Origin: Planctomycetaceae bacterium
Lineage (GTDB): Bacteria; Planctomycetota; Phycisphaerae; UBA1845; UTPLA1
Reading direction: 5' to 3'
Length of the DNA stretch: 58,775 nt
NCBI GenBank assembly: GCA_011525745.1
Contig: WYBU01000123.1
Location: forward strand, 1-58,775
The position numbers and the translations under genes were made by a program. The notes beneath the pieces are model-generated. The model was not told the DNA's origin, searched no databases, and saw only the letters and a list, made by a program, of their open reading frames with translations. This document shows, piece after piece, positions 29,981 to 38,087 of this stretch; within the stretch, counting starts at the first letter, position 1, and each line of letters begins with the position of its first letter.

Positions 29981-30357
29981 GTGCGATGGAAAACAGGCAC
30001 GAAGGGGAAGAATTGGGATGGGCAACGGCTTGAGCGCGTGTGGCTGACGACTGAATGTTGTCAACCTCACGGGCCGCAGCCTCGCACGGGCTACAAGCCC
30101 GTGCCACGCGGGAGACGAGACGCGCACGTCAGTAAGCGTTTATGTCGCGACGCAGAGCGGCGTTATTCCACGCGGGAACGCCTCTGGCGGAACGAACGCA
30201 TTACGCTTATTTACGTGCGCGTCTCGTTGTGTGGCGCATTCTTTCTCGCACGGGCTACAAGCCCGTGCCACGCGGGAACACAGCCGGGGGCGGCTGTGCC
30301 ACATCATCATCTCAGCCGGGGGCGGCTGTGCTCCACGCGTGCGCGAATCGCCGTACT
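29981..30357. repeat. Intergenic block of family A and F hairpins
   Basis: A 377-base gap between convergent genes, with no gene. It contains two family-A hairpins (CACGGGCTACAAGCCCGTG at 30086-30104 and 30251-30269) and two family-F hairpins (CACAGCCGGGGGCGGCTGTG at 30281-30300, and CAGCCGGGGGCGGCTGTG at 30315-30332). Each pair is nearly identical. Hairpins between convergent genes could act as bidirectional terminators, but no T-runs accompany them. Confidence 0.75.
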
Positions 30358-31329
30358 CTACGCTTCGCTCTTCGTGCGCGACGGCGTCGGCTGCGGGCGG
30401 TGCGGGGCATGATCGCCCAGACCGCCGGCCACTTCGTCGCCGGTCACCAGCGCCTGCATGATCTGATCGCCCACCTGGCTCATGCCGGTCGGCGTGTACG
30501 GCAACATGATCACCGTGGCCTTGCTGTTGGCGCCGACGGCCGTGACCGTGTCGTAGTGCTGCGTCAGCAACACCATCTTAGTGGCTTCTTCGGGCGAAAT
30601 GCCGGCCTCGGAACACGCTTCGACCGACTCCTTCAGACCGTTGGCGATCGCCAGCCGCTGCCGCGCGATGCCGACGCCCTGAAGCTCCTTGGCGCGGGCT
30701 TCGGCTTCGGCCTCGGCGATGACGCGAATCTTGCGGGCTTCGGCCTCGTTCTTGGCGGCCTCTTTCAGCCGCGCGCTGGCGTTGACCTGATTCATCGCCG
30801 CCTTGACCTTGGCGTCGGGCTGAATGTCGTTGACCAGCGCCTGAAGGATCGTGTAGCCGAATCGCTCCATGATGTCGGCCAGCCGGTCCTTGACGGCCGA
30901 GGCGATCTTCTCCTTCTCGGCGAACACGTGATCGATCTGCATGTCCGGCACGAGGGCGCGGACGGTGTCGAACACGTAGGAGCTGATCTGCTGCCCGGGG
31001 TTCATCAGCTTGTAATGCGCCGCGACGACCGCCTCGTCGCTCTCGTGGACGAAAAACTGCACGGCGATCTTCAGGTCGACGAAGACGTCATCCTTGGTCT
31101 TCGACTCGACGCCGATTTCCAGCTCGCGCACGCGGTGCGTCACGCGGCCGGCGATGCGGTCGATGAGCGGGACCTTGAAGTTCAGACCCGGTCCCGCGAT
31201 CTTGCTGAACTTGCCGAACCGCTCCACGATCGCGCGGGTCTGCTGCTCGACCGTGAACAGGCCGCTGAAAAACAGCACCAGGACAAAGAGTCCGCCCAGA
31301 ATGCTCAGAGCGATCATCGCTTCCTGCAT
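30358..31329 (-). CDS. SPFH/band 7 membrane protein (stomatin/HIR-like)
   Basis: 323 aa from MQEAMIALS, with GAAAGGAT just upstream; the frame opens 33 codons earlier without support. An N-terminal membrane hairpin or helix (IALSILGGLFVLVLFFSGLF) is followed by the SPFH domain: QQTRAIVERFGKFSKIAGPG, VRELEIGVESKTKDDVFVDL and FGYTILQALVNDIQPD. A helical coiled coil (EAAKNEAEARKIRVIAEAEA) and a C-terminal region with VMLPYTPTG follow. It is closest to prokaryotic homologues of plant hypersensitive-induced-response proteins. Such proteins form ring-shaped membrane scaffolds. It is the second SPFH-type gene within 4 kb. Confidence 0.9.
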   Translation of the reverse strand: MQEAMIALSILGGLFVLVLFFSGLFTVEQQTRAIVERFGKFSKIAGPGLNFKVPLIDRIAGRVTHRVRELEIGVESKTKDDVFVDLKIAVQFFVHESDEAVVAAHYKLMNPGQQISSYVFDTVRALVPDMQIDHVFAEKEKIASAVKDRLADIMERFGYTILQALVNDIQPDAKVKAAMNQVNASARLKEAAKNEAEARKIRVIAEAEAEARAKELQGVGIARQRLAIANGLKESVEACSEAGISPEEATKMVLLTQHYDTVTAVGANSKATVIMLPYTPTGMSQVGDQIMQALVTGDEVAGGLGDHAPHRPQPTPSRTKSEA

Positions 31330-31496
31330 GGTACGATCCTTTCTCCCGACGTCCCGCGGGTCTAGATACCTGGCCTGAACCGAACGCCTGCCGCGTCGAA
31401 GCGGTGGCATCGCCGCGCGATGCCACACGGCCGACAGCCCGAGCCGCGCGAGGGGTCAACACGGCGGAATGGCGCAGCCGATCTCCGCACGACGCC

Positions 31497-31958
31497 TTAC
31501 TGCTCGGAACCAAACTCCGCCGACAGCAACGTCACGGTCAGTTCCCTGCATACGCAATTCGGTAACTCGTACGACGGCACTTCGACACGCACGTCGCGCC
31601 CGCGCGGCAACTCGTAAGCCAGCGACTTCACCTTGAACCGCTCGCGCCCGTCGCCGTCGTAGCCTACCACCTCGATCTCGGCGTTGCGCAGCGGATAACC
31701 GCCGTTGAGCAGAACGACCGCCAGCCCTTCTGTGCCGAGGATCGGCTCGCCGCCCCAGGCCGACTCCCAGCGATAGTGCAGGTCGGTCGCCTGCCGCACC
31801 GCCCGCCAGTTCGGCGGCGGCGGCACGGGATGCGGATGGGGCACGCGCCCGGCGTCGAGAAGTCCGTCGGGGCCGTGTTCCAGCCTCAGCCCGCAGCGGG
31901 CGCAGAAGCGCGCCACTTTGCGGGCGGGAGCACCACATCGCGGGCACATGGCTTCCAT
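31497..31958 (-). CDS. Zinc-ribbon protein of unknown function
   Basis: 153 aa. The N-terminus is a double CxxC zinc ribbon (MCPRCG with Cys 5 and 8, FCARCG with Cys 19 and 22). A Pro/His linker (PHPHPVPPPP) and a single beta-sandwich-like domain follow (LHYRWESAWGGEPILGTEGL, IEVVGYDGDGRERFKVKSLAYELPRG read in two parts). No catalytic motif is visible. It lies 167 bases upstream of the SPFH gene on the same strand, so they may share a transcript; a role in that membrane scaffold is conjecture. It is divergent from the CPBP protease gene. Confidence 0.7.
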   Translation of the reverse strand: MEAMCPRCGAPARKVARFCARCGLRLEHGPDGLLDAGRVPHPHPVPPPPNWRAVRQATDLHYRWESAWGGEPILGTEGLAVVLLNGGYPLRNAEIEVVGYDGDGRERFKVKSLAYELPRGRDVRVEVPSYELPNCVCRELTVTLLSAEFGSEQ

Positions 31959-32060
31959 GACACTGTATATTGTAATCGACCTGCACCGGGGGGGTGCTAT
32001 AAATCGAGGCGGCTTTTGTAGCCGTGCGGCGGCCCGCGCCGCGCGCGACAGGACGCGTTC

Positions 32061-32870
32061 ATGTCCCGACGACGATCAACCCGCGCTGCGTCGCGGCACG
32101 AACCGTACCTCGATTCGACCTGCCGGCCGCTTCAGAGCCTCGCGTTTCTGCTGCCGCTCGTGGCCGTCTACGAGATCGGGCTGATTCTGGCGCACCCGTT
32201 GCTGGACGCCGATCATCTTCCGGGTTTGACGGCGCAGCACCTGCTGCGGGCGTTCTTTCTGATCTTCGGCGCGACCGGCTATTACCTGCCCGGATTTGTC
32301 CTGATTGCGCTGCTGCTGGTGCAACATGCGTGGCGGCGAGATCCGTGGCGGGTGCAGTTTCGCGATCTGCCGGTGATGGCGGCCGAAAGCCTGCTCTGGG
32401 CGGTGCCGCTGCTGTTCGTCAATCACGCCGCGCCGCTGCCGGTGCTGACCGGGGGCACGATCACGGGGCGGATGGTGGACGACATTCTGCTGAGCATCGG
32501 GGCGGGGCTGTACGAGGAGCTGGTGTTCCGGCTGATCGTGATGAGCGTGGTGCTGACGATGGCTGGGGACCTGGCGCGGTGGCGCGACCGGCGGCGGGGG
32601 CGCGGCCGGATGGGCATGCGGGGATACGCGCACTCGCCGGGGTTGTGGAATTCGGCGGCGGCGGTGGCGGTGTCGGCGCTGCTGTTTTCGCTGCACCACT
32701 TTCAGCCGATCGGGCTGGAGCCGTTCGCGCTGGACGATTTCGCCTTCCGCTGCTTGGCGGGGATTTATCTGTCGGTGATTTTCCTGCGGCGCGGATTCGG
32801 CATCGCGGTCGGCGCGCACGCGGCGTATGACGTGATGGTAGTGCTGTTTGCACAACAGGGCGGGGCGTGA
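32061..32870 (+). CDS. CPBP-family intramembrane glutamic protease
   Basis: 269 aa with about six hydrophobic segments. The CPBP/CAAX motifs are in order: YEELVFRL near residue 151 (EExxxR), FSLHHF near 211, and GAHAAYD near 252. Members include CAAX prenyl proteases, bacteriocin immunity proteins and type II CAAX-like proteases, which cleave within membranes. The substrate is unknown here. Arg-rich loops (RWRDRRRGRGR) separate two segments. It is divergent from the zinc-ribbon gene across 102 bases. Confidence 0.87.
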   Translation: MSRRRSTRAASRHEPYLDSTCRPLQSLAFLLPLVAVYEIGLILAHPLLDADHLPGLTAQHLLRAFFLIFGATGYYLPGFVLIALLLVQHAWRRDPWRVQFRDLPVMAAESLLWAVPLLFVNHAAPLPVLTGGTITGRMVDDILLSIGAGLYEELVFRLIVMSVVLTMAGDLARWRDRRRGRGRMGMRGYAHSPGLWNSAAAVAVSALLFSLHHFQPIGLEPFALDDFAFRCLAGIYLSVIFLRRGFGIAVGAHAAYDVMVVLFAQQGGA

Positions 32871-33169
32871 AGCGGGGACGCTGGAAAAAAGGGAACAGCG
32901 ATCAGAAGAAAGGCACGGAGGCACCGCGCAGACCGCGCACGCAACCCAACCGGGGTATCGTCGTTCACGGATCCGAGCGACGAAGCGACGAGGGAATGCT
33001 TGAGTTCCAGATTTCACATGTCGGATTTGAGATTTGAGATCGCAGACCGGCAACCGGCGACTTTTTTCATGCTTGCGGCATTCGGTTTTGGGTCCGCATC
33101 TCGGACCCTGCGGGCTAACGGCGTTTTCGCCCCGTCGCGATGGGCGGGATAGAATAGGATCAGCAACCG
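32871..33169. other. Intergenic region upstream of tRNA-Ser
   Basis: 299 bases without a gene. It holds purine-rich words of family-D type on the plus strand (GGAAAAAAGGGAACAGCGAT near 32882, GACGAAGCGACGAGGGA near 32979, TTTGAGATTTGAGATC near 33026). The last 20 bases before the tRNA include its probable -10 box. Confidence 0.5.
33150..33155 (+). promoter_or_regulatory. Probable -10 box of the tRNA-Ser promoter
   Basis: TAGAAT matches the TATAAT consensus at five of six positions and lies 14 bases upstream of the mature tRNA 5' end, a suitable distance. The -35 region about 17 bases further up is weak (TTTTCG). Confidence 0.4.
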
Positions 33170-33254
33170 GGAGAGGTGGCCGAGCGGCTGAAGGCGCCGG
33201 TCTTGAAAACCGGTGTGGGTCACTCCACCGTGGGTTCGAATCCCACCCTCTCCG
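33170..33254 (+). tRNA. tRNA-Ser (anticodon UGA)
   Basis: An 85-base cloverleaf. The acceptor stem GGAGAGG pairs with CCTCTCC, and G is the discriminator base. The anticodon stem is CCGGT/ACCGG around the loop CTTGAAA, giving anticodon TGA. A long variable arm (GTGG/CCAC) marks it as type II, and the T arm is GTGGG-TTCGAAT-CCCAC. The long variable arm and discriminator G identify serine. CCA is not encoded. A T6 run follows at about 33291-33296 and may help to end the transcript. Confidence 0.97.
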
Positions 33255-33466
33255 ATGGCCGAATCTCGGCCCGAGACACCAAATGGAGGGTTTTTTGTGC
33301 GCCGCGCGGATGGAGTGAATTCGCAAAGTCGAGCATTGTTCCAGGTCACTTCATCGTCATCCGACCGAAATTCGGCGGCGCGCATATGCGACCGCGGCTC
33401 GGATTGGCGGAACCGCCACGGCGCGGAGGGGAGGCTGGTCAATTCTGATGTAAACATCAGTCTGCA
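33255..33466. other. Region downstream of tRNA-Ser
   Basis: About 210 bases between the tRNA and the 3' end of the SLC13-type gene. A small inverted word (TCTCGGCCCGAGA, 33267-33279) and the T6 run at 33291-33296 could form a weak terminator for the tRNA. No integrase or attachment-site repeat of the tRNA end is seen. Confidence 0.45.
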
Positions 33467-35242
33467 CTACAGCCGCCAGAACCACAGAATTAACGGCGTC
33501 GCGGAGAGCCAGGTGATCAGCGTCACCGGCAAGCCAAGGCGTAAGTAGTCACCGAAACGGTAGCCGCCGGGACCGAGAACGAGCGTGTTCGACTGATGAC
33601 CGATCGGCGTCAGAAACGCGCAAGATGCTCCGACGGCCACCGCCATAAGAAACGGATCGCTCGAGGCCGACCAACCGTCGGCGAGCTGCAATCCGATCGG
33701 CGCCATCAGCACTGCCGCGGCGGCGTTGTTGATCACGTTCGACAGCAGCGTTGTAACCACCAGCAGGATGGCGACGGCCGCCGAGGGCGGCAGTTCGCCT
33801 GCCAGCGATCGCAGCCCGTCGGCGATCAGTCGCGCGCCGCCGGTCGACTCCATGGCCGCGCCGACCGGAATCATGGCAGCCAGCAGTACCAGTATCGGCC
33901 AATCGATGCCGTTGTAGGCTTCGCGCAACGTCAGGATTTTCAGCAGCACCATTGCCGCGGCGCAACAGCTCAGCGCGATCTGAATCGGCAACCATCCGCC
34001 CGTCGCGGCGACAATCGCCGCGAAAAACAGTCCCGCCGCCAGCAGGACGCGGCGCGGCCGGCCGATGGTCAGGCCGCGAATCGCCAGAGGCAGCAATCCG
34101 AGGTCGGTGATCGCCTGCTGAAGCGCCTGGCTGTCGCCCTGAAGCAGCAGGACGTCGCCGACGCGAAAGGGCACATCGCGCAGCCGGTTCCGAAGTCGCT
34201 GCCCTTGGCGCGCGACGCCCAGCAGGTTCACGCCCCAGCGCCGCCGCAGATTGAGCTGGCCGACGCTGCGCCGTTCGACGAGCGAATCGGGCGCGACGAT
34301 GGCCTCCATGACTTCGACCGAGTCGGACTTGAGCAGTTCGTCGCGGAGCTTTTCGTCGCCGGCCAGTTCGAGGCCCGTTGCTGCGGCCAGCGCTTCGATC
34401 GCCTCGGCGTCGCCCTCGACAAGCAGCACGTCGCCCGCGGCGAGCGGCTGGTGCTGGGGCGGCATCGAGATACGTTTCTTGCCGCGGGCCAGGCCGATGA
34501 TGGCGTAGTCGGCGTCAACCGCTTCTCCCAACTCGCGGACGGATTTCTCAACGGCCTTGGAGTCATTGGGCACGAGCAGCTCGGCGGTGTATTTGTCGAT
34601 TTCGAACAAATCCTCGACCGAACTGTCGCCTCTGCGGTCCGGGATCAACCGCCAGCCGATCAACGCGACAAACAATACGCCGAGCAACGCCGTACCGCCG
34701 CCGGCCCAGATGAAGTCGAACATATGAAACGGCGCCGCCGCGGCTTCGTTTCGGAAGGAGGCGATGATGATGTTGGGCGGCGTTCCGATCAACGTGGTCA
34801 GACCACCGAGCAGCGAGCCGAAAGCCAGCGGCATCAGCAGATACGAGGGCGATCGTTTTGCCGTGCGAGCCAGGTGAATGGCGACCGGCATCAGCACCGC
34901 GAGTGCGCCGACGTTGTTCATGAATCCGGAGCAAACGGCCACGAGCGTGGTCAGCAGGGCCACGTGCACGCCGGGGCGACTTCCGGACCGAGAAAGCCAC
35001 ATGCCAAGCAGGTCCACGACGCCGGCAGCGCGGAGTCCGGAAGATATGACCAGCACGACGGCCACCGTAACGACGGCGGGATGACCGAAACCAAGAAAGG
35101 CGTCGGCGGGTGGGACGATGCCGCCGATGCAAAGGACCAGCAGCGCCAGCAGCGCGACGAGGTCGTAACGCCATGTGCCGCGTATGAAAAAAAACAGCGC
35201 GGCGGCGAGCGTGACGAAGACGGTGAGCTGCTGGTGAGTCAT
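33467..35242 (-). CDS. SLC13/DASS-type transporter with two RCK_C domains
   Basis: 591 aa from MTHQQLTVFVTLA, with TTGAGG about 12 bases upstream; MTDANSLRF at 35278 is an alternative start. The architecture is typical of bacterial SLC13 permeases such as YfbS. An N-terminal half of about five membrane segments contains SGFMNNVGALAVLMPVAI and LTTLIGTPPNIIIA (an SNT-like loop). Two cytoplasmic TrkA-C domains follow at about 205-280 (LAAGDVLLVEGDAEAIEAL) and 300-375 (FRVGDVLLLQGDSQALQQA). A second membrane half repeats the signature (LSNVINNAAAAVLMAPIGL, FLTPIGHQSN). It likely imports sulfate, a dicarboxylate or a similar anion with sodium. The exact substrate cannot be read. Confidence 0.9.
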   Translation of the reverse strand: MTHQQLTVFVTLAAALFFFIRGTWRYDLVALLALLVLCIGGIVPPADAFLGFGHPAVVTVAVVLVISSGLRAAGVVDLLGMWLSRSGSRPGVHVALLTTLVAVCSGFMNNVGALAVLMPVAIHLARTAKRSPSYLLMPLAFGSLLGGLTTLIGTPPNIIIASFRNEAAAAPFHMFDFIWAGGGTALLGVLFVALIGWRLIPDRRGDSSVEDLFEIDKYTAELLVPNDSKAVEKSVRELGEAVDADYAIIGLARGKKRISMPPQHQPLAAGDVLLVEGDAEAIEALAAATGLELAGDEKLRDELLKSDSVEVMEAIVAPDSLVERRSVGQLNLRRRWGVNLLGVARQGQRLRNRLRDVPFRVGDVLLLQGDSQALQQAITDLGLLPLAIRGLTIGRPRRVLLAAGLFFAAIVAATGGWLPIQIALSCCAAAMVLLKILTLREAYNGIDWPILVLLAAMIPVGAAMESTGGARLIADGLRSLAGELPPSAAVAILLVVTTLLSNVINNAAAAVLMAPIGLQLADGWSASSDPFLMAVAVGASCAFLTPIGHQSNTLVLGPGGYRFGDYLRLGLPVTLITWLSATPLILWFWRL

Positions 35243-35665
35243 CGAGAAGATGAACCTCAACGAGTTCGCGTCGGTCATCGCGCCGCGCGGTATTCGGAGG
35301 ATTCCGGCAGGCGAGATGATACCGCGGCGTGCCGTAATTCTGCACGCGCACAAAGGGCGGATCATGCGGATTGGGGGGATGGTTGCTGCCGCCGCGACCC
35401 TATCGATGATCAAGCGGACACATGCCTCGCTGACACGGGGGCGGAAGTCTTGTATCGGAGCGGGAACCGTTGGACCCCGCGTGGCCGGCGGCGCGCGATC
35501 GGCGGCGTTGCCACGCTCCTTATCATCGTGACCCCACCGCGACGCGGTGGGCCACCCGACGTGAGCCGAGCCGCAAGCGCCAGCGCGTCGGCACGTCCGG
35601 TCTGGCGCGTTCTCGCCTGCGCCTGTGCTCGGATCAGGGGACCCGTCGCAACGCCGGTTACCCGC
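35243..35665. repeat. Intergenic region with repeat words
   Basis: About 420 bases between two minus-strand genes. A diverged family-III word (GAGCCGAGCCGCAAGCGCCA, about 35564-35583) lies in it, preceded by GACCCCACCGCGACGCGGTG, whose right part is a small hairpin (CACCGCGACGCGGTG). No gene is seen. The leader of the transporter gene lies in the first 100 bases. Confidence 0.5.
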
Positions 35666-37747
35666 CTATCCGGCAAGCGCGGTGACGAACGGCTGCACGT
35701 CGTCGCCGTCGGGGGCGCCGCTTTGGTTGATGTCGGCGGCGGCGACGTGAGACGGCGCGGCATCGAGTCCCAGCAACACATCGACAAACAAGGCGACATC
35801 GGTCGCGTCGGCATCGCCGTCGCCGTCGATATCGCCGGGAAGGCCCAGCTTGATCAGATCGAACCAGTCGCTGACGACGCCATCGTGACGGATGTTGCGC
35901 AGCGACAGCGCGTTGCCTTCGACCGTCAAGATGCACGAGCCGTGCTCCAACTCGGTGAAGTACATCAGCGGGTGCGTGCCCTCCTGGCTCAAACCAGCAC
36001 CGCCGTGGCCCGCAACGACATAAACGCAGCCCTCGTGTGCGTTCAGGCCGGCCGACTTGGTATAGGCCCCGTCGCCGCTGGTGCGGCCGTCGCCGGAATC
36101 GACGACGTGGCCGGCGGCGGTCGTCGGCGTGTCGTAGGCGCTATCGACCAGATACGAACGCTCGTAAATGTGCGAATGGCCGGCCAGCACCAGGTCGACG
36201 CCGGCGGCTTCGAGGATGGGCAGGACGTTTTCGCGCATGTCGATCAACTCGACTTCGGTGTCGGAGTCGTGCGAGCCTTTGCTGTAGGGCGGATGGTGCC
36301 AGAAGGCGACGATCCAGTCGGCGGCCGTGTCGGCCAGGTCGGCGTCCAACCAGGTGAGCATGGGCGAGCCGGGCGAACGATCGGTCTCGTAGGAGTCCAG
36401 CGCGACGAAGTGTACGTTGGCGAAGTCGAACGAGTAGTAAGCCTCGGTGCCCGACGGCAATCCACCGGCCTCGCCCGCCGTCGGCAGCACGTAGGCCTGG
36501 TAGTACGGCCCGGTTTGGGAGGCGGAGTCGGAAGTCTGCCCCTCGTGATTGCCGATGACGGGCCAGCACACGGTGTGGCGCAAGATGTCCTGGTAGGGCA
36601 GAAAGAAGCGATTGGTGAACTCGGAGTCGGCGCCGCTGTTGTAGGCCATGTCGCCGACGTGAATGTAAATCGAAGGCAGGTCGGGGCCGACGTGGGCCAG
36701 CATGGCGTCACGCACGGCGGTCTGTGCCGAACTGCCGGCGCCGGAGTCGCCGACGACCCAGGCGGTGAATCGCGGCGTGGTATCGGTCGGCGGCGCGGTG
36801 TCGAAATAGTGATTCGTGTCGCCGCCGGCGAGGACGGCCGCGGTCGTGCCGATCTCGTAGTAATAACGTGTGGCGGGCGCCAGGTCGTCCAGCGTGACGA
36901 CGTGGTCGGTGACGCTGGAACTGCTCGTGATTTCCTGCGTGAGCTGGTCCGGGGCGGGGCCGAAGCGTACGCGTGAATCGCACGGGATGTTGGTGCGCCA
37001 GACGATGATGACGCTGTCGGACGTTCCCTGTTGGAGATAGGCATGCCGGACGAGCGATGGCGCCGGGCCGCCCTCATTGAACACCACGGTCAGCGTCGGG
37101 CGCAACGACGTTGTGGCGTTTTCGCTGGAGCGGAATTCGCACCCGTCGGTGCTTGCCGGCAGAAAGATCCAGCCCCGATTCAACGCGGGATCTTCCGACC
37201 ACACGGCGAGGCTGGCGGTCACATTCAACGTGCGCGTGCCCAGCGTACCGGAGGCATTGCCGACAAACGCGCCAAGCTCGCCGGCCTGAACGCCGGGGCT
37301 GCCGCCGAAACCGTTCCAGGTGACGGACTCGCTCCAGGCGACGGCCGCTTCGTAGACGTTGGCGACGCCGCCTTCGTTGATGACGTCGTAGGTCAGCGTG
37401 GCCGAGGTGATCTGCGCGCCGAGGGGAATCTGGTTGGCGCCGCCGCCGAAGATGTTGTCGAAGCGCACCAGTGCCACGTTGTCCTGGCCGGAGCCGGGCG
37501 GATCGTCGGAGTCCCACTCGGCCCGATCCAGACTGCCGTGCCCGCTCGCGGGGGCGCTTTGTTGCAGGAACGAGTCCTGCGTGCCGGTGTACCCGGCGGC
37601 GTTTTCGCGGAAGACGAGCGTATCAGCGGCGGCGGGCGGGACGGTGCAAATGATATACAACGTCGCAAAAAAGGCGCGCCGAAAACGATTTGACAAAATA
37701 ACGACACCCCGGCGCCGCGGCGCGGACGCGTCACGGATGAGTCGCAT
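35666..37747 (-). CDS. Secreted purple-acid-phosphatase-like protein with dockerin-like tail
   Basis: 693 aa from MRLIRDASAPRRR, with GAGGGGGAA upstream. A signal peptide ends near PPAAA-DT. Residues about 45-200 look like a DNRLRE beta domain (ALVRFDNIFGG, ITSATLTYDV). A fibronectin-like domain spans about 210-310. The calcineurin-type catalytic domain has all five metal blocks: GDSG near 331, GDMAYNSG near 363, GNHE near 398, HHPPYS near 482 and GHSHIYERS near 520. The last 60 residues form a dockerin-like repeat (GDIDGDGDADATDVALFVDV, then ADINQSGAPDGDDV). It should hydrolyse phosphoesters outside the cell. The tail is probably a sorting or attachment element. Confidence 0.88.
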   Translation of the reverse strand: MRLIRDASAPRRRGVVILSNRFRRAFFATLYIICTVPPAAADTLVFRENAAGYTGTQDSFLQQSAPASGHGSLDRAEWDSDDPPGSGQDNVALVRFDNIFGGGANQIPLGAQITSATLTYDVINEGGVANVYEAAVAWSESVTWNGFGGSPGVQAGELGAFVGNASGTLGTRTLNVTASLAVWSEDPALNRGWIFLPASTDGCEFRSSENATTSLRPTLTVVFNEGGPAPSLVRHAYLQQGTSDSVIIVWRTNIPCDSRVRFGPAPDQLTQEITSSSSVTDHVVTLDDLAPATRYYYEIGTTAAVLAGGDTNHYFDTAPPTDTTPRFTAWVVGDSGAGSSAQTAVRDAMLAHVGPDLPSIYIHVGDMAYNSGADSEFTNRFFLPYQDILRHTVCWPVIGNHEGQTSDSASQTGPYYQAYVLPTAGEAGGLPSGTEAYYSFDFANVHFVALDSYETDRSPGSPMLTWLDADLADTAADWIVAFWHHPPYSKGSHDSDTEVELIDMRENVLPILEAAGVDLVLAGHSHIYERSYLVDSAYDTPTTAAGHVVDSGDGRTSGDGAYTKSAGLNAHEGCVYVVAGHGGAGLSQEGTHPLMYFTELEHGSCILTVEGNALSLRNIRHDGVVSDWFDLIKLGLPGDIDGDGDADATDVALFVDVLLGLDAAPSHVAAADINQSGAPDGDDVQPFVTALAG

Positions 37748-38087
37748 CGTGAATTCCCCCTCGAACACGTCGCGCAAGCGTTTGCGTATACTGCGCGGGC
37801 ACGCGGATGAGCGACTCGAGCGCCGCGATGCCGCCGGTTGACGCGGCCCGTGTCGCCTGCGTTCGACTGAGTGTAGTATAACCGATTCGGCGAGGCGTTG
37901 CGGCGGAGCATCCGTGAATGGAGCCGAAAGCGCACGTGCAGGCGTTTTCCGAGTTCTCAGGATCGACAACTCACCGCAACGCGGCGGGCCGCCCGGACTC
38001 CGGCGCCGACGACAAAGGCTCGAAACTCAGGAAAACACGCTGCTCCGCCTGAATTCAGGGCCGCAGCTACCGGAAAGGACATGCGAC
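37748..38087. promoter_or_regulatory. Divergent promoter region, phosphatase and S9 peptidase
   Basis: 340 bases between divergent genes. On the minus strand TATACT (37875-37880) is a good -10 candidate about 130 bases upstream of the phosphatase start, but its -35 is poor. On the plus strand TTGACG (37838-37843) has no -10 at the right distance. GGAAAGGAC at 38072-38080 is the ribosome-binding site of the peptidase. No repeat family was recognised here, which is unusual for this window. Confidence 0.35.

Noticed and set aside
29981..30357. The family A and F hairpins as classical rho-independent terminators
   Set aside because: The stems are strong, but no T-runs follow, and the same hairpins occur upstream of genes elsewhere.
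33170..33296. tRNA-Ser as an integration site of a genomic island
   Set aside because: No integrase, no repeat of the tRNA 3' end, and the downstream genes look native.
33596..36976. A 1126-codon open frame on the plus strand, antisense to the transporter and phosphatase genes
   Set aside because: It is a shadow frame made by high G+C codon use. Its translation is Arg/Gln/Gly-rich nonsense, and the opposite strand carries clear domains and ribosome-binding sites.
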